Assembly: GCF_016482685.1 (NCBI RefSeq)
Contig: NZ_JACYHF010000007.1
Span: 62,001-126,000, forward strand
Source: Streptomyces sp. DSM 110735
GTDB taxonomy: Bacteria > Actinomycetota > Actinomycetes > Streptomycetales > Streptomycetaceae
Direction: 5' to 3'
Length of the DNA: 64,000 bases
The notes under the pieces were generated by a model. The model did no database searches, had not been told where the DNA came from, and saw only the letters and a list, made by a program, of their open reading frames with translations. This document shows, piece after piece, positions 26,007-35,925 of the stretch (positions within the stretch are counted from its first letter, which is position 1; each line of letters begins with the position of its first letter). The translations under genes were made by a program, and so were the position numbers.

Positions 26007-27824
26007 TCACGCCGACAGCTCCTCCCGCAGCGCGTCCCGCAGCTTCGCCGCCCGCCGGGCCACCTCCTGCGGACCCAGCTCCGCGGCCCGGTCGGCCCAG
26101 CGCTGCCCCTCGTCCAGCTCACCGCGCCGGGCGCAGACGAGCGCGAGCCGCAGCGCCGCCCGCCCGTGGCCCGCGTCGGCGGCGCGCTCCCACCACACCG
26201 CCGCCTCCGGCTCGCTGCCCTCGCGGGCCAGCAGCAGCCCGAGGTTGAAGGCGCCGTTGCGCGAGCCCGCCTCGGCCGCCTCCCGGTACCAGCGCGCCGC
26301 CTCGACCACGTCGCCCCGCGCCGCCGCCAGCATGCCGACCCGCACCTGCGCGCGCCGGTGCCCCAGACAGGCCGCCCGCTCGTACCACTCCTCGCACTCG
26401 GTCTTGTCGTGCGCGGGCTCGCCCAGCTCGTGCGCGGGCTCCGGCGGACGGCGCGCGTCGAGCACGGCGGCAAGCCGGTAGGCGGCCTCGGCGCTGCCGC
26501 CCCCCGCGGCGCAGCGCAGATACCGTTCCGCGGCCTGTTCGTCGCCCTCGCGCAGCCGGGCGATGCCGACCTGGAGCGCCGCCTCGGTGTGCCCCGCGGC
26601 AGCCGCCCGCTCGTACCAGCGCAGGGCGCTCGCCGCGTCCTCCTCGGTGTTCCGCCCGGAGTGCAGGATGCCGAGGTTGAAGGCGGCGTCCACGCTGCCG
26701 GCCTCGGCCGCCTTGGAGAACCAGGGCTCGGCGCCCCGGGTGTCCCCGACCTGGAGCAGCAGGATGGCCAGCGCGTTGGCGGCTTCCCGGTGCCCGGCGT
26801 AGGCGGCGCGCCGGTACCACTGCTCGGCCTGGGCGGTGCGCCCCTGCTCGGCGCAGAGCAGACCGAGGTTGTAGGCGCCGTTGTCGTCCCCGGCGTCCAG
26901 CGCGGCCCGGTACCAGCGCTCGGCGGTCTGGGTCTCGCCGCGCTCGGCGTGCAGGGCGCCGAGCGCGTTGGCCGCGTTGCCGTCGCCGCCCTGGGCGGCG
27001 CGCAGCCACCACATCGCGGCGCCCTCGGTGTCGCCCGCGTCGCGCAGCAGGAAGGCGAGCGCGCAGGCGGCGCGGGACTCGCCCTCCTTGGCGGCGGTCA
27101 GATACCAGCGCCCCGCCTCCTTCAGCTCGCCGCGGCGCTCCAGGATGCCGCCGAGGTGCAGCGCGGCGAGGTGGTGCCCGCGCGCGGCGGCCTGCCGGTA
27201 CCACTGCTCCGCCTCCGCGAGGGCGTCGCGGTCCGCGCCCCCGCGCCCGAGGCCGAGGTCGGCCTTGAGGTCGAGGGCGCGGGCGAGGCGGTAGGCGGCT
27301 TCGCGGTGGCCGCGCTCGGCGGCGGCGCGCATCCAGCGCCGGGCGTCGGCGTCGCCGCGGTGCTCCAGGAGATCGGCGAGCGCGTAGGCGCCCAGCACAT
27401 GGCCCTGTTCGGCGGACTGGCGCAGCCAGTACTCGGCGGCGGGTTCGTCGCCGCGCTCGCGGTGGTGGCGGCCGAGCGCGTGCGCGGCGGCGGCCGATCC
27501 GGCCACGGCGGCGATCCGCCACCATCCGGCCGCCTCGTCGGGATAGCCGCGCTGGTGCAGCAGGACGCCGAGGTTGTTGGCGGCGGCCCGGTCACCGGCC
27601 GCGCTCGCGGCTCTCAACTGCGGTTCGGCGCCGTCCAGATCGCCCCGGCGCAGCAGGATGGCCCCGAGGAGGCTGGCCGCCTCGGCGTCTCCGGTGCGCG
27701 CCGCCATGCGCAGGCGCACTTCCTCGGCGGCTTCCCCCGTCTCGTCGATGGACGGCTCCTCGCCCGAAGGCTGTGCAAATCGCCCCGTTCCGAACAGAGT
27801 TGCCTTGTCCCCCATAACGTCCAT
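26007..27824 (-). CDS. Sel1-like/TPR repeat protein
   Basis: A 605-aa protein built almost wholly of about fifteen 36-residue Sel1-like/TPR helical repeats with the recurring core AEQWYRRAAxxGHxxAA-NLG-LL. No signal peptide or membrane segment is seen, so it is a cytosolic scaffold for protein-protein contacts. The repeats are regular to the C-terminus, and the N-terminal ~35 residues are acidic and unstructured-looking. It lies between two initiator tRNA genes on the same strand. A 17-bp palindrome (27846-27862) sits 22 bp upstream of the ATG. The start could also be the ATG three codons later. Partners are unknown. Confidence 0.88.
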   Translation of the reverse strand: MDVMGDKATLFGTGRFAQPSGEEPSIDETGEAAEEVRLRMAARTGDAEAASLLGAILLRRGDLDGAEPQLRAASAAGDRAAANNLGVLLHQRGYPDEAAGWWRIAAVAGSAAAAHALGRHHRERGDEPAAEYWLRQSAEQGHVLGAYALADLLEHRGDADARRWMRAAAERGHREAAYRLARALDLKADLGLGRGGADRDALAEAEQWYRQAAARGHHLAALHLGGILERRGELKEAGRWYLTAAKEGESRAACALAFLLRDAGDTEGAAMWWLRAAQGGDGNAANALGALHAERGETQTAERWYRAALDAGDDNGAYNLGLLCAEQGRTAQAEQWYRRAAYAGHREAANALAILLLQVGDTRGAEPWFSKAAEAGSVDAAFNLGILHSGRNTEEDAASALRWYERAAAAGHTEAALQVGIARLREGDEQAAERYLRCAAGGGSAEAAYRLAAVLDARRPPEPAHELGEPAHDKTECEEWYERAACLGHRRAQVRVGMLAAARGDVVEAARWYREAAEAGSRNGAFNLGLLLAREGSEPEAAVWWERAADAGHGRAALRLALVCARRGELDEGQRWADRAAELGPQEVARRAAKLRDALREELSA

Positions 27825-27845
27825 CGTCGCACCACCTGCAACCTG

Positions 27846-27862
27846 GGTACACCCGGTGTACC
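27846..27862. promoter_or_regulatory. Palindrome GGTACAC-N3-GTGTACC upstream of the Sel1-repeat gene
   Basis: Perfect 7-3-7 inverted repeat whose near end is 22 bp from the start codon at 27824. It resembles an operator for a dimeric regulator. No matching regulator is recognised in the window. Confidence 0.45.
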
Positions 27863-27987
27863 ACAGCCCGTGAGGTCACTTCAGCGTTTTGTCGACATGC
27901 CCACAGAGAGACAAGTCAAACACAGTTCTGTCAACTCCCCATGGCGGCAGGGCCGGTTCCGGCCCCAGCACATGAGTTCGCACACCA

Positions 27988-28023
27988 CGAAGGCCCGGAT
28001 CTCGTGTGAGATCCGGGCCTTCG
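27988..28023 (-). terminator. 16-bp stem-loop after tRNA-fMet copy 2
   Basis: Arms 27988-28003 and 28008-28023 with loop GTGT, located 7 bp beyond the tRNA 3' end. Spacing is the same as the hairpin following copy 1, but the sequence is different. Confidence 0.82.
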
Positions 28024-28030
28024 ACTTCAG

Positions 28031-28104
28031 TAGCGGGGACAGGATTTGAACCTGCGACCTCTGGGTTATGAGCCCAGCGAGCTACCGAGCTGCTCCACCC
28101 CGCG
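28031..28104 (-). tRNA. Initiator tRNA-fMet (CAT), copy 2
   Basis: Sequence identical to copy 1 over all 74 nt, with the same three G:C anticodon-stem pairs and C1/U72 mismatch. It lies 41 bp downstream of the UPF0182 gene stop on the same strand. It may be served by read-through as well as its own weak upstream element. Confidence 0.96.
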
Positions 28105-28145
28105 TCGTTGTGCTGCAACCGTATCACGACGCGGGGCGGGTCCGG

Positions 28146-31055
28146 TCAGCTCGCCGGCTTGGCGGGCTTGGCGGGCTTCTCGGAGGTGGACTGGGCGTCC
28201 TCTGCCTTGCGGAGCGCGTCCTGGAGGTCCTTCTGCGCCTTGGCGTAGGCGTCCCAGTCGGGACCCTCCTTGAGCGCCTTCTGCCCGGCGTCGAACGCCT
28301 TCTGGGCGTCCTCCAGCGCCTGCTTGACCGTCGGGTTCTCCGACTTCGGCGGCTCGGTGGTGCCGGTCTCCGGTGGCTCGGCGCTCCCCTTGACGCCGAA
28401 CACCTTGTCCAGCGCCTTGTCCAGGGTGTCCTCGAAGGCGGTCCTGCCCTCGTAGGTGACGAGCACCTTGCGCAGCAGCGGGTACTTCAGCTCGCCGCCG
28501 CGCACATAGACCGGCTCCGCGTAGAGCAGTCCGCCGTCGAGCGGGACGGTGAGCAGGTTGCCGTACTCCACCTGGGAGTGGCCCCGGCTGAGCAGGGCGA
28601 TCTGCTCGGCGATGGCCGGTTCGGAGTTGAACTGGCTCTGCACCTGTTTGGGGCCGTCCACCGTGGTGCTCGTGGGCAGCTTGAGGAGTCTGATCCGGCC
28701 GTAGTCGCCGGAGCGCGGATCGGAGTCCACCGCCATGAACGCGCTCAGGTTGTCCCGGCCGTTGGGCGTGAAGGTGGTCGTCAGCGAGAACGCCTGCTGC
28801 TTCTGGTCCGGCATCTTCATGCTCAGGTAGTACGGCGGGACCGCGCTGCGGGAGTCGTTGGTCGGGTCGTCCGGGACCTGCCACACCTCGTTGCCGCTGA
28901 GGAAGGTCTGCGAGTCCGTCACGTGGTAGCGGGTCAGCAGCTCGCGCTGGACCTTGAACAGGTCCTGCGGGTAGCGCAGATGGGCCATCAGGGCGGAGGA
29001 GATGGCCGAGCGGGGCTCGACCGTGTGCGGGAACGCCTTCATCCAGGTCTTGAGCACCGGGTCCTTGGTGTCCCACTGGTACAGCTTGACCTCGCCGGTG
29101 TAGGCGTCGACCGTCGCCTTGACCGAGTTGCGGATGTAGTTGACCTGGTTCTGCTGGGCCACCACCGCGCGGGAGTTGTTGGTGGCGGTCAGCGAGTCGG
29201 CCGTGGTGTCGCCGAGCGTGGTGCGCGAGGCGTAGGGGAAGCCGTTGGAGGTCGTGTAGGCGTCCACGATCCACTGGATGCGTCCGTCGACCACGGCCGG
29301 GTAGGCGTCGCCGTCGATGGTCAGCCAGGGGGCGACGGCCTCGACGCGGTCCTTGGGCGTGCGGTTGTACAGGACGCGCGAGCCCTTGCCGATCGCCCCG
29401 GAGTAGAGGATCTGCGGTTCGTTGAACGCCACCGCGTACGCCGCCCGGTTGAGCGGGTTGTCGAGGGAGACCCCGCTCCTGCCCTGGTAGCTGGTGGTCT
29501 TCTCGCCCTTGTCGTTGGAGTAGTCGATCTCCTTCTGCGGACCGCCCACGATGGAGTACGTGGTGGTCTTCTCGCCGTAGTAGATCTCCTGCTGGTAGTC
29601 GCCGAGGTCGCCCGTGGAGGGCAGGTTCTTCTCGGTGAAGACCGGGCGCCCCTTGTCGTCGGCCTCGGTGCCCTTGGCGGCGACCGCGCCGTAGCCGTGG
29701 GTGTAGCGGAAGTGGTCGTTGATCCAGTTGTGCTTCGGGATGCCGCTCAGGTCCAGCTCGCGCAGCCCGATGACGGTGTCCTGGTCCTTGCCGTCCTTGG
29801 TGGGGTACCGGTCGACGTCCAGGTTCTTCGGGAAGCCGTAGTAGTTCCAGATCTGCTGGAGCTGCTGGAAGGTGGGCGAGACCACGTTCGGGTCCATGAT
29901 GCGGATGCTGGCCGTGTCGTCGACCTGGTCGCGCAGCGTGGTCTTGTCGGAGGTCGCCGCCTTGCCCGAGTACTCGCTGACCTGGGTGTGGTCGATGCCG
30001 TACGCCTCGCGGGTCGCCTTGAGGTTCTTCTGGACGTACGGCGCTTCCTTGGCCTGCTCGTTGGGCTGGACCTGGAACTTCTGCACGATGGCCGGGTACA
30101 GACCGCCGATCAGGATGGCGGAGAGCACCATGAGACCGAAGCCGATGACGGGCAACTGCCAGGTGCGCCGCCACAGGGTGGCGAAGAACAGCAGCGCGCA
30201 GATGACGGCGATGCAGAACAGGATCGTCTTGGCCGGGAGATAGGCGTTGGCGTCCACATAGCGCAGACCCGTCCAGTTGTCCGTCGCCTTGAAGCCGCTG
30301 GACTTCACCGCGAGTCCGTACCGGTCGAGCCAGTAGGCGACCGCCTTCAGGGTCACGAACACACCCAGCAGCACGGAGAGATGACCGGTCGCGGCGGCCG
30401 AGGCGCGCGCGCCGGGGCTGGTGACGCGCAGCCCGCCGTACAGGTAGTGGGTGAGCGCGGCGGCGATCAGGGACAGGACCGTCGCGGCGAAGCCGAAGGC
30501 CAGCAGGAAGCGGTACCACGGCAGATCGAAGGCGTAGAAGGAGACGTCGAGGTGGAACTGGGGGTCGCTCTGGTGGAACGGCACGCCGTTGACCCACATC
30601 AGCCAGGTCCGCCACTGACCGGCCGCCGAGGCACCCGCGATCAGACCGACCAGCGCGGTGACGGCGAGCAGCAGCCAGGTCTTGTACGGCGCGATGCCCA
30701 TCCGGTACCGGTCCAGGCTCTGCTGCTCCATGGACATGGCGCTGAGCGGGGGACGCAGCCGGTGCGCGAGCCAGATGTTGAACCCGACCGCGAGGGCCAT
30801 CAGCAGACCGAAGACGAAGAAGAGCCCGATCTTGGTCCACAGGGTGGTGGTGAAGACCGACGCGTAGTGCACCGAGCGGTACCACTGCCAGTCCGTCCAG
30901 AAGCCCGCGAACATGGTGAACGCCATGCCGAGGGCCGCCAGGACGCCCAGCGTCACGAGCAGGGTCCTCACCCGCCGGGACGGGCGGTCCGCTCTCGTCC
31001 GCGGCCCCGTGGGACCTCCGCCGCGGTCCGGCATCTGGAAAGCCAAGGTGCGCAC
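28146..31055 (-). CDS. UPF0182 family large membrane protein
   Basis: A 969-aa protein of the actinobacterial/cyanobacterial UPF0182 (DUF1049-unrelated) family. It has about seven transmembrane helices in residues 25-330 and then a large extracytoplasmic part rich in conserved aromatic and Asp residues ([23 protein letters not shown]-type loops). The C-terminal tail is charged and coiled-coil-like, with repeated Lys/Ala/Glu ([19 protein letters not shown]) and PAKPAKPAS at the end. Mycobacterial Rv3193c is the same family. Function is unknown. The start is uncertain: GTG 31055, or ATG 31034 ([10 protein letters not shown]). Neither has a strong ribosome site. Confidence 0.9.
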   Translation of the reverse strand: MRTLAFQMPDRGGGPTGPRTRADRPSRRVRTLLVTLGVLAALGMAFTMFAGFWTDWQWYRSVHYASVFTTTLWTKIGLFFVFGLLMALAVGFNIWLAHRLRPPLSAMSMEQQSLDRYRMGIAPYKTWLLLAVTALVGLIAGASAAGQWRTWLMWVNGVPFHQSDPQFHLDVSFYAFDLPWYRFLLAFGFAATVLSLIAAALTHYLYGGLRVTSPGARASAAATGHLSVLLGVFVTLKAVAYWLDRYGLAVKSSGFKATDNWTGLRYVDANAYLPAKTILFCIAVICALLFFATLWRRTWQLPVIGFGLMVLSAILIGGLYPAIVQKFQVQPNEQAKEAPYVQKNLKATREAYGIDHTQVSEYSGKAATSDKTTLRDQVDDTASIRIMDPNVVSPTFQQLQQIWNYYGFPKNLDVDRYPTKDGKDQDTVIGLRELDLSGIPKHNWINDHFRYTHGYGAVAAKGTEADDKGRPVFTEKNLPSTGDLGDYQQEIYYGEKTTTYSIVGGPQKEIDYSNDKGEKTTSYQGRSGVSLDNPLNRAAYAVAFNEPQILYSGAIGKGSRVLYNRTPKDRVEAVAPWLTIDGDAYPAVVDGRIQWIVDAYTTSNGFPYASRTTLGDTTADSLTATNNSRAVVAQQNQVNYIRNSVKATVDAYTGEVKLYQWDTKDPVLKTWMKAFPHTVEPRSAISSALMAHLRYPQDLFKVQRELLTRYHVTDSQTFLSGNEVWQVPDDPTNDSRSAVPPYYLSMKMPDQKQQAFSLTTTFTPNGRDNLSAFMAVDSDPRSGDYGRIRLLKLPTSTTVDGPKQVQSQFNSEPAIAEQIALLSRGHSQVEYGNLLTVPLDGGLLYAEPVYVRGGELKYPLLRKVLVTYEGRTAFEDTLDKALDKVFGVKGSAEPPETGTTEPPKSENPTVKQALEDAQKAFDAGQKALKEGPDWDAYAKAQKDLQDALRKAEDAQSTSEKPAKPAKPAS

Positions 31056-31197
31056 CTCGAAGTCGCTGTCGATCCGTCAGACCCTCGTGTTCGCGGGCCC
31101 TTGGCGGCCCCCCGTGATCGCGGGCCCCCACCTATGCAACTTACTCACGGTTTGCTCGGTTCCCGATTCCGGCCGGGAACGAGGCAGGATTGTGACC

Positions 31198-31740
31198 ATG
31201 TCCAACACTCCCATGGCGGCGAACCCGCTCACCCGGGCCGTACTCGAGATCGACGAGTACGCCTCCGGCCTCGGCTGGGACCAGCCCGCCCGCCTCTTCG
31301 CCCTCGTCGACACCGCACGACTGCGGACCTCGGAACCCGCGCTCGCGGCTCAGCTCGGCCTGGCCGAGGACACCGGCGAGACGGGGCTCACGCCCATCGA
31401 ACAGGAAGAGGTGCCCGCCGACCGCCCCCTCGACGAGTTCCTCGCCACCATCGCCTGGCCCGGCGCCGTGGTCGGCTGCGCGCTCACGGTCGAGCGCCAG
31501 ATGCTGCCGCCCTCCGCCGAGAGCCAGGTCCCGCAGGGCCTCAGCGGCGCCAAGCTCGCCCAGTGGGTCGCCTCCCACCCCGAGCGCCAGGAGGTCCGCA
31601 TGACCGTCGCCGTCCTCCGCGACGGCACCCGCGACTCCGCGATCCGCCTCCGCGAAAAGGACTCCCCCACCGAGGTCCTGACCGGCCCCGACCTGGTCCC
31701 GGGCCTGGCGGAGGCGCTGACGGCGACGTTCGAGGACTGA
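31198..31740 (+). CDS. PPA1309 family protein, function unknown
   Basis: A 180-aa soluble protein matching the actinobacterial PPA1309 family (LTRAVLEIDEYASGLGWDQP; ALVDTARLRTSEP; TIAWPGAVVGCALTVERQM; RLREKDSPTEVLTGPDLVP). Such proteins are usually encoded next to UPF0182 and the PDZ protease, as here. No catalytic motif is visible. The gene is divergent from UPF0182, with 142 bp between starts. Confidence 0.88.
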   Translation: MSNTPMAANPLTRAVLEIDEYASGLGWDQPARLFALVDTARLRTSEPALAAQLGLAEDTGETGLTPIEQEEVPADRPLDEFLATIAWPGAVVGCALTVERQMLPPSAESQVPQGLSGAKLAQWVASHPERQEVRMTVAVLRDGTRDSAIRLREKDSPTEVLTGPDLVPGLAEALTATFED

Positions 31741-32612
31741 CGGGTTCACCTGCGGCGGCTCGGGGGGCGGGGCGTTGACCCCGTGCCAGGGCGACGGTCC
31801 GAGAGTGCTCGGCGCCCCGGGCACCCCCGAGCGTCAGCCCCGGCGGGTCGCCCCCGGCAGCGCGGGGCTCAGGGGTACACGGGACGCCAGACCCGAAGCA
31901 GGGCCCGGCTCGGCGGTACGCGGGGTATCGCTCCGGCACGGGGTCGAGGAGTCTGGGCGGCGATCGCAGAGAGGTGCTCGCCGCTGCCCGGCGTGGCACC
32001 CCGGGCGCACAGAACCCGGAGCGTCAGCACCGTGCACCCCCGGCGGACCTGGGGTGCACGGGGTGGGGGCACGGCGCTCCCTAGGGGCAGCTCAGCAACG
32101 TTCGACGCGACCCGCAGGGGACGCGAGCGCATCGAACCCGGCACGTCGGCTCCGGCGGGTCGCCCCGGCAGCCGCCCCCGCGCGGGGCTCGGGATGTAGG
32201 GGGCGTCCATCGCAGAACAGGGCGTCCGGCTCGGCGGTAGGCGGGGCATCGCTCCCAGCACGAGGCCGAGGGGGCGGCGCTCCCCGGGGCGGGGACTCGG
32301 CGCTGCTCGACGCGACCCGCGCGGGACGCGAGCGCATCCAGCCCGGGCACACCGACCCCGGCGGGTTGCCCCCGGCAGTACGGCCCCAGAGGATACGCGG
32401 GGCATCGCCACCGGCGCGGCGCTTCCGGGCGCGAGGCCGAGGGGTGGGGCGCTCCCCGGGGGCGGCTCGGCAGTGCTCGGCGGCACTCGCACGGGGCCCG
32501 AGCGCATCGAGCTCGGCGGGTCGCCCCCCCCCCCCGGAGAGACGGGTCCGGCAAGGGGATCTCACGTACCCGGGGCCGGTAGCGCGTGCGCCCCGGTGCG
32601 GCAACCCCCGCG
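31741..32612. repeat. Gene-free degenerate repeat block, ~170-205 bp period
   Basis: The 872 bp between the PPA1309 and PDZ-protease genes contain about five diverged copies of a composite unit. One element reads near TGCTCGACGCGACCCGC..GGGACGCGAGCGCATC, followed by CCGGCGGGT.GCCCC.GGCA; copies begin near 31804, 31975, 32099, 32303 and 32475. Alternating with it is an element with GGCTCGGCGGTA.GCGGGG.ATCGCTCC..GCACGAGG. Reading frames cross the block on both strands but lack the third-position GC bias of real genes and shift between copies. A 12-C run lies at 32524-32535. No promoter, tRNA or known mobile element is recognised. Confidence 0.7.
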
Positions 32613-33710
32613 TCAGCCCTTCGTCGTGCACTTCGGGAGTGCGGCCGTGTCGCCGGTGCGGATGTCCTTCAGGGCGGTGAGGGCGTCGTGGATGGTCTTG
32701 ACCTTGACGAGGGTGAGGCCGTCGGGGGTGTCCTCGGCGGCGGCCGCGCAGTTGTCGGCGGGGGTGAGGAAGTAGCGGGCGCCCTTGTCGCGGGCGCCGA
32801 CGGTCTTCATGTCGATGCCGCCGATCGGCCCGACCGCGCCGGAGTCGTCGATGGTGCCGGTGCCCGCGACGAACCTGCCGCCGGTGAGGCTGCCCGGGGT
32901 CAGCTTGTCGTAGATGCCGAGCGCGAACATCAGACCCGCGCTGGGACCGCCGACGTCCGCCAGCTTGATGTCGATGGTGAACGGGAACGTGTGGTCGGTC
33001 CCGGCGGAGATGCCGACGATGGCCCGCTTGGTGCCGGTGTCCTCGGAGCTGGTCGTCGTGATCGTGACGTCCTGCGTCTTCGTCGCGTCCTTGTGCGCCT
33101 TCTCGGCGGCGGCCTGCTCCTTGGCGGGGACGACCGTGAAGACGACCTTCTGGCCGGGCTTGTGCCGGGTCACCAGTTTGGCCACGTCGGAGGGCTGCTT
33201 GACCGCGGTGCCGTCCACGGACTTGATCACGTCACCGGCGTGCAGCCGCCCCTGCGCCGGGGAGTCCTTGATCACGGTGGAGACGATCACCCAGGACTTG
33301 ACCGGGACCTTCAGCTCCTTCAGGGCGGCGACCTTGGCGCTCTCCTGGGACTGGCTGAACTCCTCGGCGTTCTCCTGGGTGGACTGCTCCTCGGTCTTGC
33401 CGTCCGGGTAGAGCGTGTCGTGCGGCACGATCTTGCTGTCGTGCGCCAGCCAGCCATACACCGCCTGCACCAGGTTCATGCGGAAGTCGGCACTGGTGAC
33501 CCGGACGGTGGTCATGTTCAGATGACCGTCCGTCGGATAGGTCTTGTGCCCCGCGATCTGGAGGACCGGCTCGCCGCCGTGGTCCCCGAGCGTGTTCACG
33601 GTCGGCCCCGGCGACATCTCCGCGTACGGCACGGGGATGAGCACCCCCGCGCACAGGAGCGCGATCAGCATCAGGGTGGAGGCGAGCATCGTCGCGGTGC
33701 GGCGTGGCAT
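32613..33710 (-). CDS. Membrane-anchored PDZ-domain protease with Lon-type (S16) active site
   Basis: A 365-aa YlbL-family protein. An N-terminal signal anchor (MLASTLMLIALLCAGVLIPV) is followed by a PDZ domain at about 135-205 (VIKDSPAQGRLHAGDVIKSV) and an S16 Lon-like protease domain at about 230-350. The catalytic Ser is in GGPSAGLMFALGIYD and the Lys in GGIDMKTVGARDKGA, giving a Ser-Lys dyad. It is an ATP-independent, surface-facing protease, probably in envelope quality control. Mycobacterial Rv3194c is of the same type. It borders the repeat block downstream. Confidence 0.92.
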   Translation of the reverse strand: MPRRTATMLASTLMLIALLCAGVLIPVPYAEMSPGPTVNTLGDHGGEPVLQIAGHKTYPTDGHLNMTTVRVTSADFRMNLVQAVYGWLAHDSKIVPHDTLYPDGKTEEQSTQENAEEFSQSQESAKVAALKELKVPVKSWVIVSTVIKDSPAQGRLHAGDVIKSVDGTAVKQPSDVAKLVTRHKPGQKVVFTVVPAKEQAAAEKAHKDATKTQDVTITTTSSEDTGTKRAIVGISAGTDHTFPFTIDIKLADVGGPSAGLMFALGIYDKLTPGSLTGGRFVAGTGTIDDSGAVGPIGGIDMKTVGARDKGARYFLTPADNCAAAAEDTPDGLTLVKVKTIHDALTALKDIRTGDTAALPKCTTKG

Positions 33711-33760
33711 GGCACGACAGTACGGGACGGGCCTGTCAGCACACCGTCAGGGCACCCTTG

Positions 33761-33934
33761 TCACGCGCCGCGGGCACCCGTACGGGACTTCTCCATGGCC
33801 TCGCGGAAACGGGCGTATCCGTCCAGCTCGGGCCCGTCGCTGCGGGCCCTGCGGGTCCGGTTGGCCCAGCTTCCCCACAGGCTCGCCACGACACCAGCGA
33901 CAACCGGAATCAGCAACCAGGCGAGCGCCGCCAT
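33761..33934 (-). CDS. Small single-pass membrane protein, function unknown
   Basis: A 57-aa reading frame: MAALAWLLIPVVAGVVAS gives one N-terminal transmembrane helix. A basic, Arg-rich cytoplasmic tail follows (WANRTRRARSDGPELDGYA, REAMEKSRTGARGA). GGGAGG precedes the ATG with good spacing. It lies on the same strand, 50 bp upstream of the PDZ-protease gene, and may be cotranscribed with it. Codon use (GC at third positions) matches real genes. Confidence 0.72.
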   Translation of the reverse strand: MAALAWLLIPVVAGVVASLWGSWANRTRRARSDGPELDGYARFREAMEKSRTGARGA

Positions 33935-34063
33935 GCCGACCTCCCAACCCCATGAGTGTCCGCGAACCGAATGATCAGCAGATTAACCGTTCGCACTCAT
34001 AACGCTCACGCGAGGGCACCGGTTACGCAAGCGGAAGCCCCGATCGGCCCAATGTGACGATGA

Positions 34064-34525
34064 TCAGCAGGCGCCGACCCATTCCTCGGTGCCGTCGGAG
34101 AACCGCTGGTGCTTCCAGATCGGCACCTGGTGCTTGATGTCGTCGACGAGCCTGCGGCACGCCTCGAACGCCTCGGCGCGGTGCGGGCAGGACACGGCGG
34201 CGACGATCGCGAGGTCCCCGACGCCCAGGTCGCCCACCCGGTGGACGACGGCGAGCGCCCGCACCGGGTACTCGGCGGCGACCTTCTCGGCGATGCGCCG
34301 CATCTCGTCCTCGGCGCTGGGGTGGCAGGAGTAGCCGAGCGCGTCCACGTCGGCGCCCTGGTCGTGATTGCGCACCGTACCCACGAACAGCGAGATGCCA
34401 CCGGCGGCGGCGTCACCGACCGCCGCGTACACCTCGTCGACCGAGAGCGGGGTGTCCCGGATGCCGGTCAGCTTGACGGGGTGCTCGGCGGCCTGCTCGC
34501 CGGGGTGATCGTTCGTGGGTGCCAT
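34064..34525 (-). CDS. moaE: Molybdopterin synthase catalytic subunit MoaE
   Basis: A 153-aa subunit that transfers sulfur from MoaD thiocarboxylate to precursor Z in molybdenum cofactor synthesis. Family motifs are GGISLFVGTVRNHDQGADV, YSCHPSAEDEM, VHRVGDLGVGD and the active-site lysine region IWKHQRFSDG. The N-terminal ~18 residues are a disordered-looking extension. moaD and other moa genes are not adjacent. ATG 34525 starts the protein; an upstream in-frame extension is unlikely. Confidence 0.94.
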   Translation of the reverse strand: MAPTNDHPGEQAAEHPVKLTGIRDTPLSVDEVYAAVGDAAAGGISLFVGTVRNHDQGADVDALGYSCHPSAEDEMRRIAEKVAAEYPVRALAVVHRVGDLGVGDLAIVAAVSCPHRAEAFEACRRLVDDIKHQVPIWKHQRFSDGTEEWVGAC

Positions 34526-34621
34526 GTCTCCATGGTGCCGCACGCCCCGGACACGCGGGAACGCGAAGCTCGGCCGAGGGGAGCAGTCGATGCCGAGGAG
34601 AGGTTTGCGACGCAAGTGCCG

Positions 34622-35734
34622 TCAGAGGAGGCGGCGCGCCCTGCGGGCCCGGCGGACCACTGCCGCCGCGCCGAGCAGTGCGACCGTCGCGCCCGCGGCG
34701 CCCGCCGCCGTCGCGTCCTTGCGGCCCAGGCGCCGTCCGGCGACCGTGTGCCGCCCGGCGACCTCTTCCAGGAGCTCCGCCAGGACCTCCTCGTTGGTCC
34801 AGCGCGGCCGCCACCCGGCGGCGTGCAGCCTGCTGCCGCTGACCACCCAGGGGTACATCGTGTACGCCAGGTCGCCCGCCGGGGACGGGGTGAGACCGAT
34901 CCGGTGCAGCCGGGCGGCGGCGCCGAGCGCCACGGCGGAGGGCAGCTCCATGCGCCGGATGCCGCTCAGCTCCTCGACCTCCTCCTGCTCCAGCCAGCCG
35001 TCGCAGCCGACGGCGAGTTCCCCGTCCACCTTCTCCAGGACGGCGTACTCCAGCGCACTGCACAGGTCCTCGACGTGGCAGAACTGCCACGCGGGACGCG
35101 ATCCGGCGACGACCAGCAGCCGGGGCGACTCGAAGTAGCGGGTCAGCGCGGTGTCGGTGCCGCCCACCAGGACGGCGGGGCGGACCACGGTGACGTTGAG
35201 CCCGGGGTGCGCCCGGGGCGCACGCCGGGCGAGCCGCTCGATCTCCAGCAGGTCCGCGACCCCGGTGGCCTCGGCCGTCGCGCGCAGCTCGGCGTCCTCC
35301 GACAGGGGCAGCTCGTTGTCCGGGAGCGCGCCGTAGACCATGGCCGACGTGCACAGCACGACCCGGCGGACACCGGCCGCGGCGGCGGCCGTCAGCACGG
35401 TCTGGGTCCCCCGGACGTTGTAGGCGGTGCGGGCGGCCGGGTCGCTGCCGAGGTCCAGGTCGAGCGCGAGGTGCACGACCACGTCGACACCGCGCAGCTT
35501 GTCCGCGATGGCCGGGTCGCGCACGTCGAGGATGTGCCACACCGCGTCCGCGCACTCCCCGCGCCGCTCGTCGATGGCGACGACCTGCCGGACCTCCTCG
35601 CTCGCGGCGAGCCGCTCCGTGAGCAGCGCGCCGACCCCGCCGGCCGCACCCGTGACCGCGACGACGGGGCCGCGCACGGGGGACGGGGAGGACGGGTTTC
35701 GCGCTGCGCGAACCTGCGGATCTGGGGAACTCAC
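34622..35734 (-). CDS. SDR-family NAD-dependent epimerase/dehydratase-like protein with C-terminal membrane tail
   Basis: A 370-aa extended short-chain dehydrogenase. The Rossmann glycine motif TGAAGGVGALLTERL is near residue 22. Next come DVVVHLALDLD, NVRGTQTVLTAAAAAGVRRV and SAMVYGA, but the usual YxxxK catalytic pair is not clear. The C-terminus has an Ala-rich hydrophobic helix (TAAGAAGATVALLGAAAVV) followed by RRARRARRLL, consistent with a tail anchor. The frame opens to 35941, but GTG 35734 has GGAG ~9 nt upstream and begins the conserved part. The substrate is unknown, perhaps a nucleotide sugar. Confidence 0.85.
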   Translation of the reverse strand: MSSPDPQVRAARNPSSPSPVRGPVVAVTGAAGGVGALLTERLAASEEVRQVVAIDERRGECADAVWHILDVRDPAIADKLRGVDVVVHLALDLDLGSDPAARTAYNVRGTQTVLTAAAAAGVRRVVLCTSAMVYGALPDNELPLSEDAELRATAEATGVADLLEIERLARRAPRAHPGLNVTVVRPAVLVGGTDTALTRYFESPRLLVVAGSRPAWQFCHVEDLCSALEYAVLEKVDGELAVGCDGWLEQEEVEELSGIRRMELPSAVALGAAARLHRIGLTPSPAGDLAYTMYPWVVSGSRLHAAGWRPRWTNEEVLAELLEEVAGRHTVAGRRLGRKDATAAGAAGATVALLGAAAVVRRARRARRLL

Positions 35735-35925
35735 CGGGCGTCTCCAGCGGTTGTCTTCAGTACGGGCGCGGACGACGCGCGCGTACCAGGTGCATCCATC
35801 CTGCCGCAGCCCTTGCGTGGGCGAAGCACCGAGGCCCAAACCGGTCCGGGTGTCTACGCTGGGTGGTGAAGTCGGGCAGCCGCGCCGCCGGAGGAAACCG
35901 GTGGCCTTACCAGCCGAGGAACCCC

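Noticed and set aside
31775..32680. A 301-codon frame through the repeat block, possible repeat protein
   Set aside because: Third-position GC preference is absent, copies of the DNA repeat fall in different frames, and frames of similar length exist on the opposite strand.
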